DNA of 32,640 nt from Bacillota bacterium (GCA_029219205.1 JAQXSY010000108.1:1-32640), one strand, 5' to 3'. Positions 1 to 9,914 are shown, counted from the first letter of the stretch. The notes: generated from the sequence alone by a model not told the origin. Program-made: numbers and translations.

Positions 1-65
1 ATTTAACGAAAAATAAACATCGAAAAAATACATGAAACATTCAATATCGAAAGGAAATAAAAATT

Positions 66-1349
66 ATGTTTAACTATAAATTTGAAACACTTCAGCTCCA
101 TGTAGGTCAGGAAAATCCCGATCCCGCAACCGACGCACGTGCAGTACCGATATATGCAACAACTTCTTACGTTTTTAAGAATTCCGCTCATGCAGCAGCA
201 CGCTTCGGTCTTGCCGATGCAGGCAACATCTACGGCAGACTTACCAACTCCACACAGGATGTTCTCGAACAGCGCGTTGCCGCCCTTGAAGGAGGCGTTG
301 CGGCTCTGGCGCTCGCTTCCGGCGCGGCGGCAATCACCTATACTTTGGAGGCTCTCGGTCAAAACGGCGGCCATTTTGTAGCGCAAAAGACTATCTACGG
401 CGGCAGCTACAACCTGCTTGCGCACACGCTCCCGAACTTCGGGATTACGGCAACCTTTGTAAATATCCACAATCTTGCCGAAGTTGAAGCGGCTATTCAG
501 GATAATACGAGAGCCATATATATTGAAACTCTCGGAAACCCCAACAGCGATATTCCCGATATCGACGCGCTTGCTTCTCTTGCGCACAAGTACGGACTTC
601 CTCTCATCGTGGACAACACTTTCGGGACGCCGTATCTGATTCGTCCCATCGAACACGGTGCGGACATCGTAGTCCATTCCGCCACAAAGTTTCTCGGCGG
701 TCACGGCACAACGCTTGGCGGCGTAATCGTCGACTCCGGAAAATTTGACTGGACGGCAAGCGGCAAGTATCCCGCAATCGCAGAAGCCAACCCGTCCTAT
801 CACGGTATATCCTTTGTAAAAGCGGTTGGTCCTGCGGCATTTGTTACCTATGTTCGTGCGATTTTGCTCCGCGATACCGGCGCGACAATTTCTCCCTTCG
901 CCGCATTTCTGCTTTTACAGGGAATTGAAACCCTGTCTCTTCGCCTGGAGCGTCACGCAGAGAACACAAAAAAAGTTGTTGAATTCCTTACAAACCATCC
1001 TCAGGTTGAAAAGGTCAATCACCCGTCTTTGACAGATCACCCCGATCATGAACTGTATCAGAAATATTTTCCGAACGGCGGAGGTTCCATATTCACCTTC
1101 GAAATCAAGGGAGCTCAGGCAGAGGCGCACAAATTCATCGACAATTTGAAAATCTTCTCCCTTCTTGCTAATGTTGCCGACGCCAAGAGCCTTGTAATTC
1201 ATCCGGCAACCACAACACATAGTCAGTTAACCGAAGAAGAACTGGCTGATCAGGGTATAAAGCCCAACACCATCCGTCTTTCTATCGGCATCGAACATAT
1301 CGATGATATTCTTGCTGATCTGCAGCGCGGCTTTGACGCAGTAAAATAA
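66..1349 (+). CDS. metY: O-acetylhomoserine aminocarboxypropyltransferase / sulfhydrylase (Cys/Met metabolism PLP enzyme)
   Basis: 427-aa ORF; FETLQLHVGQENPDPATDARAVPIYATTSYVF N-terminus and PLP-lysine region VVHSATKFLGGHGTTLGGVIVD are typical of MetY; AAGGAAA upstream of ATG. Confidence 0.95.
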   Translation: MFNYKFETLQLHVGQENPDPATDARAVPIYATTSYVFKNSAHAAARFGLADAGNIYGRLTNSTQDVLEQRVAALEGGVAALALASGAAAITYTLEALGQNGGHFVAQKTIYGGSYNLLAHTLPNFGITATFVNIHNLAEVEAAIQDNTRAIYIETLGNPNSDIPDIDALASLAHKYGLPLIVDNTFGTPYLIRPIEHGADIVVHSATKFLGGHGTTLGGVIVDSGKFDWTASGKYPAIAEANPSYHGISFVKAVGPAAFVTYVRAILLRDTGATISPFAAFLLLQGIETLSLRLERHAENTKKVVEFLTNHPQVEKVNHPSLTDHPDHELYQKYFPNGGGSIFTFEIKGAQAEAHKFIDNLKIFSLLANVADAKSLVIHPATTTHSQLTEEELADQGIKPNTIRLSIGIEHIDDILADLQRGFDAVK

Positions 1350-1463
1350 TCATTGCAAGCCAAAACAAAACTTCAAAGAAGCCAGAACATCGACAAAGAG
1401 CAACCGCCTTATCACGCAAGCCGTGCTGAATATGCGGCAGCCGGTAAGGCAGAATAATGAAAA

Positions 1464-1499
1464 GCGCCGGTGCCTTAGCTTTTGGCACCGGTGTTTTTT
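1464..1499 (+). terminator. Rho-independent terminator
   Basis: CGCCGGTGCC ... GGCACCGGTG stem followed by TTTTTT. Confidence 0.8.
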
Positions 1500-1704
1500 G
1501 CAGAGGATAAAATTTCTTTGTATGCCTGCTGAAAAAAAACAGATAATTTTGCGCACAACCTATTGCTTCCGCTGTTTTCACGGCGGCCATCTGTAAATAA
1601 AACAGAAATATTGCGCGTCCAAAAGCATCGCTTTCGACGGCTGTCACTCAAATCAAACATGTAATCAATAATTTAAAATTTATCATATTAAAGGAGTTAT
1701 TACA

Positions 1705-2580
1705 ATGGAAAACAACAGATTTGAACTCAACAAGAATTTGGCGCAGATGCTCAAAGGCGGTGTAATTATGGATGTAACCACACCCGAGCAGGCGAAAATT
1801 GCCGAGGAAGCCGGTGCTTGCGCCGTTATGGCGCTGGAGCGTATTCCCGCAGATATCCGCGCGGCGGGCGGCGTTTCCCGTATGAGCGATCCGAAAATGA
1901 TTAAGGGAATTCAGAACGCTGTTTCAATCCCGGTTATGGCAAAATGCCGTATCGGTCATTTTGCGGAAGCGCAGATTCTTCAGGCGATTGAAATCGACTA
2001 TATTGACGAGAGCGAGGTTTTATCCCCCGCTGACGATAAATACCATATTGACAAAACCAAATTCGACGTACCGTTTGTCTGCGGCGCAAAAGACCTCGGC
2101 GAAGCTCTGCGCCGTATAAACGAAGGCGCTTCTATGATTCGCACAAAGGGCGAGCCGGGTACGGGCGATGTTGTTCAGGCGGTACGCCATATGCGTATGA
2201 TGCAATCCGAAATTCGCAGAATCGGAGCAATGGCAGAGGACGAGCTGTTCGACACCGCAAAGCAGCTGCAGGTTCCTTATGAGCTGGTACTGTATGTTCA
2301 CGAGCATAAGAAACTGCCTGTTGTTAATTTTGCGGCGGGCGGCGTTGCCACTCCGGCAGACGCGGCTTTAATGATGCAGCTCGGCGCAGAGGGCGTATTT
2401 GTAGGCTCCGGCATTTTCAAATCCGGCAATCCCGCAAAGAGAGCCGCCGCTATTGTTAAGGCTGTAACCAACTTTAATGACGCAAAGCTTCTTGCCGAGC
2501 TTTCGGAAGATTTGGGCGAGGCTATGGTTGGAATTAACGAACAGGAAATAGAGCTTTTAATGGCTGAGAGAGGTAAATAA
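1705..2580 (+). CDS. pdxS: Pyridoxal 5'-phosphate synthase lyase subunit PdxS
   Basis: 291 aa; [52 protein letters not shown] is diagnostic; AAAGGAG SD. Confidence 0.98.
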   Translation: MENNRFELNKNLAQMLKGGVIMDVTTPEQAKIAEEAGACAVMALERIPADIRAAGGVSRMSDPKMIKGIQNAVSIPVMAKCRIGHFAEAQILQAIEIDYIDESEVLSPADDKYHIDKTKFDVPFVCGAKDLGEALRRINEGASMIRTKGEPGTGDVVQAVRHMRMMQSEIRRIGAMAEDELFDTAKQLQVPYELVLYVHEHKKLPVVNFAAGGVATPADAALMMQLGAEGVFVGSGIFKSGNPAKRAAAIVKAVTNFNDAKLLAELSEDLGEAMVGINEQEIELLMAERGK

Positions 2581-2583
2581 AAA

Positions 2584-3162
2584 ATGCAGATTGCTGTGCT
2601 TGCTCTGCAAGGAGCTTTTTTGGAGCATGAGCAGATGCTTGAACGGCTTGGAGTTTCCTCCGTCGAAATTCGTCAGAAGCGTGATTTGGAACGCCCTTAT
2701 GACGGCATAATTATACCCGGCGGAGAGAGCACAGTGCAAGGTAAGCTTATGCGCGAGCTCGAATTGTTTGATCCGATTAAAGAACAGATTGAACAGGGAC
2801 TTCCAGTGTTCGGAACCTGTGCGGGACTGCTTTTGCTTGCAAAGAAAATCGAAAACGACGACCGCAGTCACCTTGCGACAATGGATATCACAGCCGTACG
2901 CAACGCCTACGGCAGACAGCTCGGCAGTTTTTATACAGAGGCGGATTTCAAAGGTATCGGAAAAATTCCGATGACATTTATACGCGCCCCGTATATTGGG
3001 TCGGTTTCCGCCGATACGGAAATATTAGCGTCCGTGGACGGCAAAATTATTGCGGCAAAACAGGGAAATCAATTAGTAACGGCGTTTCATCCCGAACTCA
3101 ACGGCGATTTATCCGTGCATCGCTTCTTTTTAAAAATGGCAGGTTTTGACCCACAGCCTTGA
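2584..3162 (+). CDS. pdxT: Pyridoxal 5'-phosphate synthase glutaminase subunit PdxT
   Basis: 192 aa; [35 protein letters not shown] nucleophile motif and C-terminal AFHPEL; 3 nt downstream of pdxS. Confidence 0.97.
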   Translation: MQIAVLALQGAFLEHEQMLERLGVSSVEIRQKRDLERPYDGIIIPGGESTVQGKLMRELELFDPIKEQIEQGLPVFGTCAGLLLLAKKIENDDRSHLATMDITAVRNAYGRQLGSFYTEADFKGIGKIPMTFIRAPYIGSVSADTEILASVDGKIIAAKQGNQLVTAFHPELNGDLSVHRFFLKMAGFDPQP

Positions 3163-3365
3163 ATTCAAAGAAGCATATAAACAGCTGAAATAAGATAAAA
3201 ATTAATGATTTTCTAAAAAAGCATCGGAAAACAAGCCTTTTTGTATTAAAAAGTTCCTTGTTTGCTTCGCGTGAATTTAATGCTGTTTAACGAAAGCAAT
3301 CGGAATGCGTGAAATCGGTTTAATCATGTCTCTTTTTCCGTCCCGTTTTTAACCTATATTCGCAC

Positions 3366-3408
3366 AAAAAGCACAACATTATGGAAAAATCCTGTGTTGT
3401 GCTTTTTT
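3366..3408 (+). terminator. Rho-independent terminator
   Basis: GCACAACA ... TGTTGTGC stem, A-run 5' and TTTTTT 3' (possibly bidirectional). Confidence 0.75.
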
Positions 3409-3510
3409 ATTGACGTCAAAAGCGGCAAAACATCGCCTGACATTGTGTTTTGAAATTTGTTTATTCCGTTTGAAACAAAAAATTAAATTTATCCGTATTA
3501 AATTTATCCG

Positions 3511-3560
3511 TTGACAAACCCAGACTATTGTGATAGTATATACTATAACGATAGTCTGGG
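3511..3560 (+). promoter_or_regulatory. Promoter with overlapping composite dyad operator for the BlaI-family operon
   Basis: TTGACA (3511-3516), 17-nt spacer, extended -10 TGaTAGTAT (3531-3539). 42-bp near-palindrome at 3519-3560 (19/21 pairs) made of two ACTAT-N4-ATAGT boxes (3524-3537, 3543-3556). Confidence 0.85.
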
Positions 3561-3567
3561 GGATAAA

Positions 3568-3924
3568 ATGATGCAAAAACTATTTGACAGCGAATTTAAA
3601 ATAATGGAGTTAATCTGGGCAAATGAGCCAATCAGCGCCAAAGAATTAAGCGTTCTTGCAGACAAGGAATTTTCGTGGAATAAGAATACTACATATACGG
3701 TAGTCAAAAAAATTGAAGCGAAAGGCTATATTAAACGCACCGATCCGGGTTTTGTCTGCACGTCTCTTATATCAAGAGCGGATGTTTGCAAAAACGAAAC
3801 AAAAGGATTAATCGACAAGCTTTTTAAAGGATCGAGAAAAGCGCTTTTTTCCGCATTGATTGAGGATGAAAATCTGACCCGGGACGAGATCGACGAGCTT
3901 CGCGATTTAATAAATAAAAGGTGA
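3568..3924 (+). CDS. BlaI/MecI/CopY family transcriptional repressor
   Basis: FDSEFKIMELIWANEPISAKELSVLADKEFSWNKNTTYTVVKKIEAKGYIKR winged-helix; start set at ATG 3568 (GGGG just upstream), not the 3511 ORF start, which lies in the promoter. Confidence 0.95.
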   Translation: MMQKLFDSEFKIMELIWANEPISAKELSVLADKEFSWNKNTTYTVVKKIEAKGYIKRTDPGFVCTSLISRADVCKNETKGLIDKLFKGSRKALFSALIEDENLTRDEIDELRDLINKR

Positions 3925-3927
3925 CGT

Positions 3928-4842
3928 ATGCTCGGGGAAATATTTTACTGGATATTCAATATGAGCATAGCGGCAACAATTTGCGGAATACCGATTCTTT
4001 TGATTCGTTTTATCAAAAAAATCCCGCGCAGATACTTTGTATGGCTTTGGGCAATTCCGTTTGTCAGAATGCTCATTCCGGTTGGCATATCAAGTAAATA
4101 CGGAATTATGGCGCTGATATCCAGATTTACTACGAAAACGGTTACTGTTCATGAGTTAAGCGGCGGCTCTGCATTAACAATGATGAATCACGTTATGGGA
4201 GCGAACAGTTATTTCCCTATCACTTATAAGAAAAATCTCCTTGAAAAACTGTTCGGTATCGTTTCTGTTGTTTGGATCGTCACAGCCTTGGCGGCAATAT
4301 TTGCTTTGTTTATCATTTATTTCGTGACAATATACGAGATAAAAGACGCACGCTTGCTGAAAGAGAATATATATCTTTCGGATAAAATCCGGACGCCCTC
4401 GGTTTACGGCATTATAAAGCCTAAAATCGTTCTTCAAAGTGAATATCGGGAATGCGAACTTGACTATATTCTCATGCACGAAAAGGCGCATATCAAAAGA
4501 TGCGACAATCTTTTAAGAACGGCGGCATTGATTATCGTGTGTTTACATTGGTTCAATCCTTTTTCGTGGCTTTTTTTGAAATTGCTGTACTCAGACATTG
4601 AGCTTGCCTGCGATGAAGCGGTGCTCTCAAAATGCAGCAAAGAACAGAAAAAGGAATATGCCCGGGCGCTGCTGTCGACAGTCGAACAAACAAATGTATT
4701 TGCCGCTTCCTTTGGCGGCGCAGCAATCCGAATCAGAATCCAAAATATACTGTCCTACCGGAAGCTTTCCGCAATTTCCGCAATTACGTTTTCGGTGCTG
4801 CTCCTATCTGTTGCCTATATACTTCTCACAAACGCATCGTGA
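3928..4842 (+). CDS. M56 family (BlaR1/MecR1-type) membrane zinc metallopeptidase lacking a C-terminal sensor domain
   Basis: 304 aa, multiple TM segments, HEKAHIKRCD (HExxH) and ELACDEAV motifs; ends soon after the last TM (VLLLSVAYILLTNAS). Confidence 0.92.
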   Translation: MLGEIFYWIFNMSIAATICGIPILLIRFIKKIPRRYFVWLWAIPFVRMLIPVGISSKYGIMALISRFTTKTVTVHELSGGSALTMMNHVMGANSYFPITYKKNLLEKLFGIVSVVWIVTALAAIFALFIIYFVTIYEIKDARLLKENIYLSDKIRTPSVYGIIKPKIVLQSEYRECELDYILMHEKAHIKRCDNLLRTAALIIVCLHWFNPFSWLFLKLLYSDIELACDEAVLSKCSKEQKKEYARALLSTVEQTNVFAASFGGAAIRIRIQNILSYRKLSAISAITFSVLLLSVAYILLTNAS

Positions 4843-4858
4843 AAGGAAATTTATCGAA

Positions 4859-5824
4859 ATGAAAAACAAATCATTCGGAATTTTTTATCTGTTTTCCGTT
4901 TTAGGTATTCTTATCGCCTCTTTTTATCCCGTTTATATGGGCGTTTCGGTCGTGTCTGATATGATCCGTTTCGGTACTGTATATGCAGAGGATTATCCGA
5001 AATACATCATACCGTATACCCCAATCGCTCTGTCTGTGATTATCGGCGTTGTTTTCATGCCGATATTTATGAAACTTCTGAAAAAATTCGCGCTTCTCGT
5101 CGGTTCATCGGTTTCTGTTGCGGTCTTCTTTGTATCCGAACTGCTTCTTGAAAGTATGGTTACTGTAACAAGAACCGTTACAGGCATATTTTCAAAACTG
5201 GAAGACTGGCAGATGTATATGTGCTATGTTTCTCCGGACGCTTTTGAAGAAAGAACCTGGACGGAAGTTGACGTTCTGATGGGAGAATACAGTCCCGCTT
5301 TCAAGCTTCATTTTTACATTATATCCGTCGTACTTATAATATCAATTCTGAACTGCTTTTACGGCTTTGCAAAAATGATTAAAACAGGCGACAACAGCCG
5401 CCGCAAATCGCTGATTATCCAAGCTGCCGCAAGCGGCGCTTTTCTTGGAATGTGCATTTGGGCTTGCTTTACCGCTTTTTACAGAAACGGTAATATCAGG
5501 GTTTCTGCGCTGTCGGCAGTTCTGATGATTATATTTTTCGTGCTTTTCGGAGTCACTTCGGGAATATATGTCGCATCGTTTACGATCAATAAGAAAAAGG
5601 GACTTTCGGTCGTTCTTCCTTCGGCAGTCGCTTCGGTTGTCACTCTGATAATGTACGTCGGCGAAATGATATTGCTCAGCGGTCATCTTTACCGTTTCGG
5701 AAAAGGATTCTTTTTTGAAGGAATTCCCGGCATCGTACTCGCACCCGCCGATATTGTTGTCATTCTTGTTTCCGGCGCAGTTACAGCCATGATTTCACAT
5801 TTTGTCCGTAATAAAAACACATAA
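4859..5824 (+). CDS. Multi-pass membrane protein of unknown function, co-operonic with BlaI/M56
   Basis: Start ATG 4859 (MKNKSFGIFYLFSVLG) behind GAAAGGAAAT; 321 aa, many hydrophobic segments; no family recognised. Confidence 0.8.
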   Translation: MKNKSFGIFYLFSVLGILIASFYPVYMGVSVVSDMIRFGTVYAEDYPKYIIPYTPIALSVIIGVVFMPIFMKLLKKFALLVGSSVSVAVFFVSELLLESMVTVTRTVTGIFSKLEDWQMYMCYVSPDAFEERTWTEVDVLMGEYSPAFKLHFYIISVVLIISILNCFYGFAKMIKTGDNSRRKSLIIQAAASGAFLGMCIWACFTAFYRNGNIRVSALSAVLMIIFFVLFGVTSGIYVASFTINKKKGLSVVLPSAVASVVTLIMYVGEMILLSGHLYRFGKGFFFEGIPGIVLAPADIVVILVSGAVTAMISHFVRNKNT

Positions 5825-5909
5825 GTTTTAACTCAACACCTTTACCCCGGCAGGCATATTCCAAAACCTTAAACAATACTTCAGACGCGCGTTATAAAAT
5901 CAGAGAGTA

Positions 5910-5938
5910 TTGACTTTCCCGCAAAAGTACTGTACAAT
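5910..5938 (+). promoter_or_regulatory. Sigma-A type promoter
   Basis: TTGACT (5910-5915), 17 nt, TACAAT (5933-5938). Confidence 0.7.
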
Positions 5939-6093
5939 TAACTGGAAATAATTTAAATAACCGGATTTCAAGCTCATCCGATATTGTGCACGACGGATCT
6001 TGAATGCCTTATGCATCCGGATTATCGGACGGCTTTTTGCGGAAACGTATTCTGCTTCGGATCTGTTCCGCTTTTTGTGAGGAGGTTTTACAG

Positions 6094-7272
6094 ATGAATT
6101 TATACGAAAGACCGCTGGTAAATCAGAATATGCTTCAGATTACCTCATATGAGGTATTGGGCAAGCTGCCCGATCCGTTTCTCTGCAACGACGGACACCG
6201 TATTTCTTCTCCCGACGAATGGCCGGCGCGTCGGAAGGAATTGTACAAAACCGTAATTGAACTGCAGTACGGCGTTATGCCGCCGAAAAATGAGGTGATT
6301 GAGGTTGAAACTCTGTACCTCGGAAGAAACGCCAAAGTGTATAAAATTAAAGCCGGTCCCGCGTCTCACCCCGTTACCTTTCGTCTTAAGCTGATTATGC
6401 CTGATAATGTGAAGAATCCTCCGGTCATCGTGGACGGAGATTTGTGTTTCCAGTACGCTATGGATAAGGAGTGGCTGAACGCGGCGCTGGACCAGGGCGT
6501 TGCATGGGCTTTGTTTGACCGAACGGAGCTGGCGCGTGATATAAGGGGAGAAGGACGCTGTATCGGACAGCTGTATGAAGCCTATCCGGAGCTGACGTGC
6601 GGTTCGCTTGGAGCATGGGCATGGGGATATTCAAGGGTGGTCGACGCGCTTGAGATCATCGGCTTGACTGATATGAACTGCGTCGCGTTTACCGGACACT
6701 CACGCGGAGGAAAAACCTGCGCTCTGGCCGGGGCTTTGGATGAAAGAGCCGCCATTGTCAATCCGAACGCAACATGCGCCGGCGCTTGTTCCTGCTATCG
6801 CTTACATGTTGACGCGACATACGAAGGTACATATTCCTGCCGCTCCGAGCGGTTGGAAGAGCTGTGGAATATTTCCGGTTTATGGTTGGGGCCTGAAATG
6901 GGCAAATATGCCCTGAACGAAGGAGCGCTTCCGTTTGACTGCCACGAACTTAAGGCGATGATTGCGCCGCGCACTCTGTTTTTGTCCGAAGCGGCAGGTG
7001 ATATATCGTCAGGTCCCGTCGGCTCATGGAAAACGACGATGGCCGCAAAAGAAGTATATTCCTTCCTCGGCGCCGAGGATGAGCTCTTCTGGTACTTTCG
7101 TCCCGGCAGGCACGCTCACGCCGTTGAGGATGTGGAAATGCTGGTCTCGCTTATAAAACGCAGACAAAACGGCAAAGAGGGCTTTGACAGCAGCCGTTTC
7201 TTTAATCTTCCTTTCAATCCCGAAGGTCTTGAGCCTTCATTATATGACTGGAGAGCACCGGATTTAAAGTAA
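6094..7272 (+). CDS. Alpha/beta hydrolase, CE15 (glucuronoyl esterase)-like
   Basis: Nucleophile elbow FTGHSRGGKTCALAGALDERAAIVNP, then LPFDCHELKAMIAPRTLF and late His (GRHAHAVEDVEML); start ATG 6094 with GGAGG SD; no obvious signal peptide. Confidence 0.72.
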   Translation: MNLYERPLVNQNMLQITSYEVLGKLPDPFLCNDGHRISSPDEWPARRKELYKTVIELQYGVMPPKNEVIEVETLYLGRNAKVYKIKAGPASHPVTFRLKLIMPDNVKNPPVIVDGDLCFQYAMDKEWLNAALDQGVAWALFDRTELARDIRGEGRCIGQLYEAYPELTCGSLGAWAWGYSRVVDALEIIGLTDMNCVAFTGHSRGGKTCALAGALDERAAIVNPNATCAGACSCYRLHVDATYEGTYSCRSERLEELWNISGLWLGPEMGKYALNEGALPFDCHELKAMIAPRTLFLSEAAGDISSGPVGSWKTTMAAKEVYSFLGAEDELFWYFRPGRHAHAVEDVEMLVSLIKRRQNGKEGFDSSRFFNLPFNPEGLEPSLYDWRAPDLK

Positions 7273-7365
7273 CGCGAATACTCATACCCGAGCAACGCTA
7301 AAATCAGCCAAACGAAACAGTACCCGCATTTTTTCACAAACATTAACGAAAAAACGGAGATAGTA

Positions 7366-8373
7366 ATGAATCGGATCAGAGTAAAATATTCACATTTTTT
7401 ACCGTCGGCTCTGTTGGAAGAGTTAAAAAATCATTATGATTTGCCTGCGGATTCCGAGTGTATATTTTTCAAATCGGGATTAAACGACATATATAAAATT
7501 ATTTCGAAAAACGGCACTTATTTTCTGAGAATATCGTTATGCAGCGTGTATAATACACAGCAAATTGAAGAGGAAATTCAATTTGTTCTTTACCTTTTAT
7601 CGTCCGGACTTTCAGTAGTTGAACCGGTTTCACTTAAAAATAATTCTTATGTTCTGGAGCTTGACGCACCAGAAGGTATGCGCCAGGCCGTAATGTTTCG
7701 CGGTATTGAGCATGATCCGTCGGGTGATGCAAATGTGAAAATGAAAAATCTCGGAAAGCTTATCGCGCAGATACATTTGTCCTCGCTTTCTTTTCGAGAA
7801 AATTCCGTTCGGCCTTTGATAAATGATAAGATGCTGGTTGAAGAGTCTTCCATATTGCTTACCCCTTTTTTGACGAATCGCCCCGACGATCTCGATTTTC
7901 TGAATAAAACCGCAAAAAAACTGTGGTCGTCAGTTGATTCAATGCTTTCAAAACAACCCGGCGCCGCCGGCTTCTGTCACGGCGACGTACAGCCGAACAA
8001 TTATTTTTTCAACGGTGAATCGCCGGTTCTTTTTGATTTCGATTGCATGGGCCGTGGGTACTTTGCATACGATTTAGGCGTTTTACTCTCAAACCTGACG
8101 TTTCTGGATAACGAAATATATCAAAATCCTCTTTGGCATTCCGTAATTGACGGATATCGAAGCGTTCGCGCACTGAATGATGATGAGGAAAGGGCAATTT
8201 TCATTTTTGCAGCATTGCATATGCTTAGAGTTCTGTCTTATCATGCAAAATGCAGAGAACAAAATCAAGGCGCGTTTTATTATATGACGGACAATCATTT
8301 AAATACTTTTTTCGAGGCATACCGTCGCCTGACAGTTCTTGCAAATGATAAAGGAGCCCTGAATATTCTTTAA
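7366..8373 (+). CDS. APH/choline-kinase-fold phosphotransferase family protein
   Basis: FCHGDVQPNNYFFNGESPVLFDFDCMGRGYFAYDLGVLL = HGDxxxxN and DFD motifs. Confidence 0.85.
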   Translation: MNRIRVKYSHFLPSALLEELKNHYDLPADSECIFFKSGLNDIYKIISKNGTYFLRISLCSVYNTQQIEEEIQFVLYLLSSGLSVVEPVSLKNNSYVLELDAPEGMRQAVMFRGIEHDPSGDANVKMKNLGKLIAQIHLSSLSFRENSVRPLINDKMLVEESSILLTPFLTNRPDDLDFLNKTAKKLWSSVDSMLSKQPGAAGFCHGDVQPNNYFFNGESPVLFDFDCMGRGYFAYDLGVLLSNLTFLDNEIYQNPLWHSVIDGYRSVRALNDDEERAIFIFAALHMLRVLSYHAKCREQNQGAFYYMTDNHLNTFFEAYRRLTVLANDKGALNIL

Positions 8374-8410
8374 CTCGTATTACCTTTTTTGTATCTTTTA
8401 TTATACGGAA

Positions 8411-8461
8411 TTTAAAAATCCGAACCTTTTTTTCCGAAGGAAAAGAGGCTCGGATTTTTCT
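8411..8461 (+). terminator. Rho-independent terminator
   Basis: AAAAATCCGA ... TCGGATTTTT stem-loop with T-run. Confidence 0.75.
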
Positions 8462-8639
8462 TTCAGAGTTCCTTTATAAAAAATCATGTTTTCCGGCCGG
8501 CGTATGTCTCAGGCTTCCTGAAAATAATAGTTCAGTTTATTATCCAAGCGTTAACAATTTATACTTTATACATTCACATTTTTGTTATAAAATAGATTTG
8601 ATTTTTTGAAATCAGACATTTTTATACAGGTTGGTGTTT

Positions 8640-9914
8640 ATGAATACCCTTATTGAAATAGCGGTCGCGCTCACTGCCGGACTCATGCTTTCACGTTTAA
8701 CGAAGCTTGTAAAACTGCCTGCCGTTACTGCATATCTTGTCGCAGGCATTCTTATCGGTCCGTTCTGTCTCGGACAGCTCGGCGTCGACGGCTTAGGTTT
8801 TATTTCTTTTGAAGCGACTGAAAAGCTCAGTATCATCTCAGACGTCGCGCTCGGATTTATTGCTTTTTCAATCGGAAACGAATTCAGAGTTCCGCAGCTC
8901 AAAAAAATCGGAAAACAGGCCACCGTCATCGGAATCGTTCAGGCTCTGACCGCAACGCTATTTGTCGATATAGCTCTGATCATTCTGCATTTCATTATAC
9001 CTGATAAGATTTCAATTCCCTCCGCGATTATTCTCGGAGCAATCGCAACCGCAACCGCTCCCGCCGCAACACTTATGGTAGTTCGTCAGTACAAAGCGAA
9101 AGGCAAGCTCACCGACATACTTCTGCCTGTCGTTGCGCTTGACGACGCTGTGGGGCTTGTCGTTTTTGCGGTTTCCTTCGGAATCGCGCGTGCGATGATC
9201 GGAGGAGAAATCAGAATAGTCAACATTATTCTCGAGCCTCTGATTGAAGTCGTTCTTTCTCTTGCGCTCGGCGCGGCAATGGGATTTATACTCAACTTCT
9301 TTGAGAAATTCTTTGAATCGAATACACGCCGTCTCTGCATGATTGTCACATTTGTCATGGCAACCGTCGGACTTTCCATGATTGAATTCAATATCGGGGA
9401 CATACATATCGCGTTCTCTTCCCTGCTTGTATGCATGATGCTCGGAACCGTGTTCTGCAATATTTGCAAATATTCGGAAGAGCTTATGGAAAAAACCGAC
9501 AAATGGACTGCTCCGCTTTTTGTGCTGTTTTTTGTTATAAGCGGCGCCGAGCTTGAGCTCAGCGTCTTCAAGGACGGCGCGATAATCGGTATAGGACTTA
9601 TATTCATTTTATTCCGTTCGCTCGGTAAATACATCGGCTCTTTCGCCAGCGCAAAGGCTACTGGATGCGACGAGAATATCGTTAAATATCTTGGTATAAC
9701 CCTGCTTCCCCAGGCCGGAGTCGCGCTGGGAATGTGCTTAAAAGCGTCCGCTCTAGGAAATTCCGACGGCGCACTCATACGCAATATCGTACTGTTTGCG
9801 GTTCTTGTCTACGAGCTTATCGGACCGTATCTCACAAAAGTCTGCCTGATTAAATCCGGCGATATTTCACCGAAAGCCGATAATCCGAGAAAAACCAATT
9901 CAAACGCAGCCTGA
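8640..9914 (+). CDS. Cation:proton antiporter, CPA2/KefB-like membrane domain
   Basis: LPAVTAYLVAGILIGPFCLGQLG, LDDAVGLVVFAVSFGIA, multi-TM; start ATG 8640. Confidence 0.88.
   Translation: MNTLIEIAVALTAGLMLSRLTKLVKLPAVTAYLVAGILIGPFCLGQLGVDGLGFISFEATEKLSIISDVALGFIAFSIGNEFRVPQLKKIGKQATVIGIVQALTATLFVDIALIILHFIIPDKISIPSAIILGAIATATAPAATLMVVRQYKAKGKLTDILLPVVALDDAVGLVVFAVSFGIARAMIGGEIRIVNIILEPLIEVVLSLALGAAMGFILNFFEKFFESNTRRLCMIVTFVMATVGLSMIEFNIGDIHIAFSSLLVCMMLGTVFCNICKYSEELMEKTDKWTAPLFVLFFVISGAELELSVFKDGAIIGIGLIFILFRSLGKYIGSFASAKATGCDENIVKYLGITLLPQAGVALGMCLKASALGNSDGALIRNIVLFAVLVYELIGPYLTKVCLIKSGDISPKADNPRKTNSNAA

Noticed and set aside
3-803. 266-aa minus-strand ORF at the left end
   Set aside because: Fully antisense to the clear metY frame; Cys/Arg-rich shadow translation with no recognisable motif.
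3229-3263. Nested hairpin AAACAAG/CTTGTTT with CTTTTT/AAAAAG between pdxT and blaI
   Set aside because: AT-rich and weak; a better terminator follows at 3366-3408.
4598-4858. N-terminal extension of the 408-aa ORF
   Set aside because: Overlaps the M56 coding frame; SD plus ATG at 4859 gives a proper membrane-protein N-terminus.
9086-9784. 232-aa minus-strand ORF
   Set aside because: Antisense to the CPA2 antiporter; mirror-frame artefact (Ser/Ile-rich).
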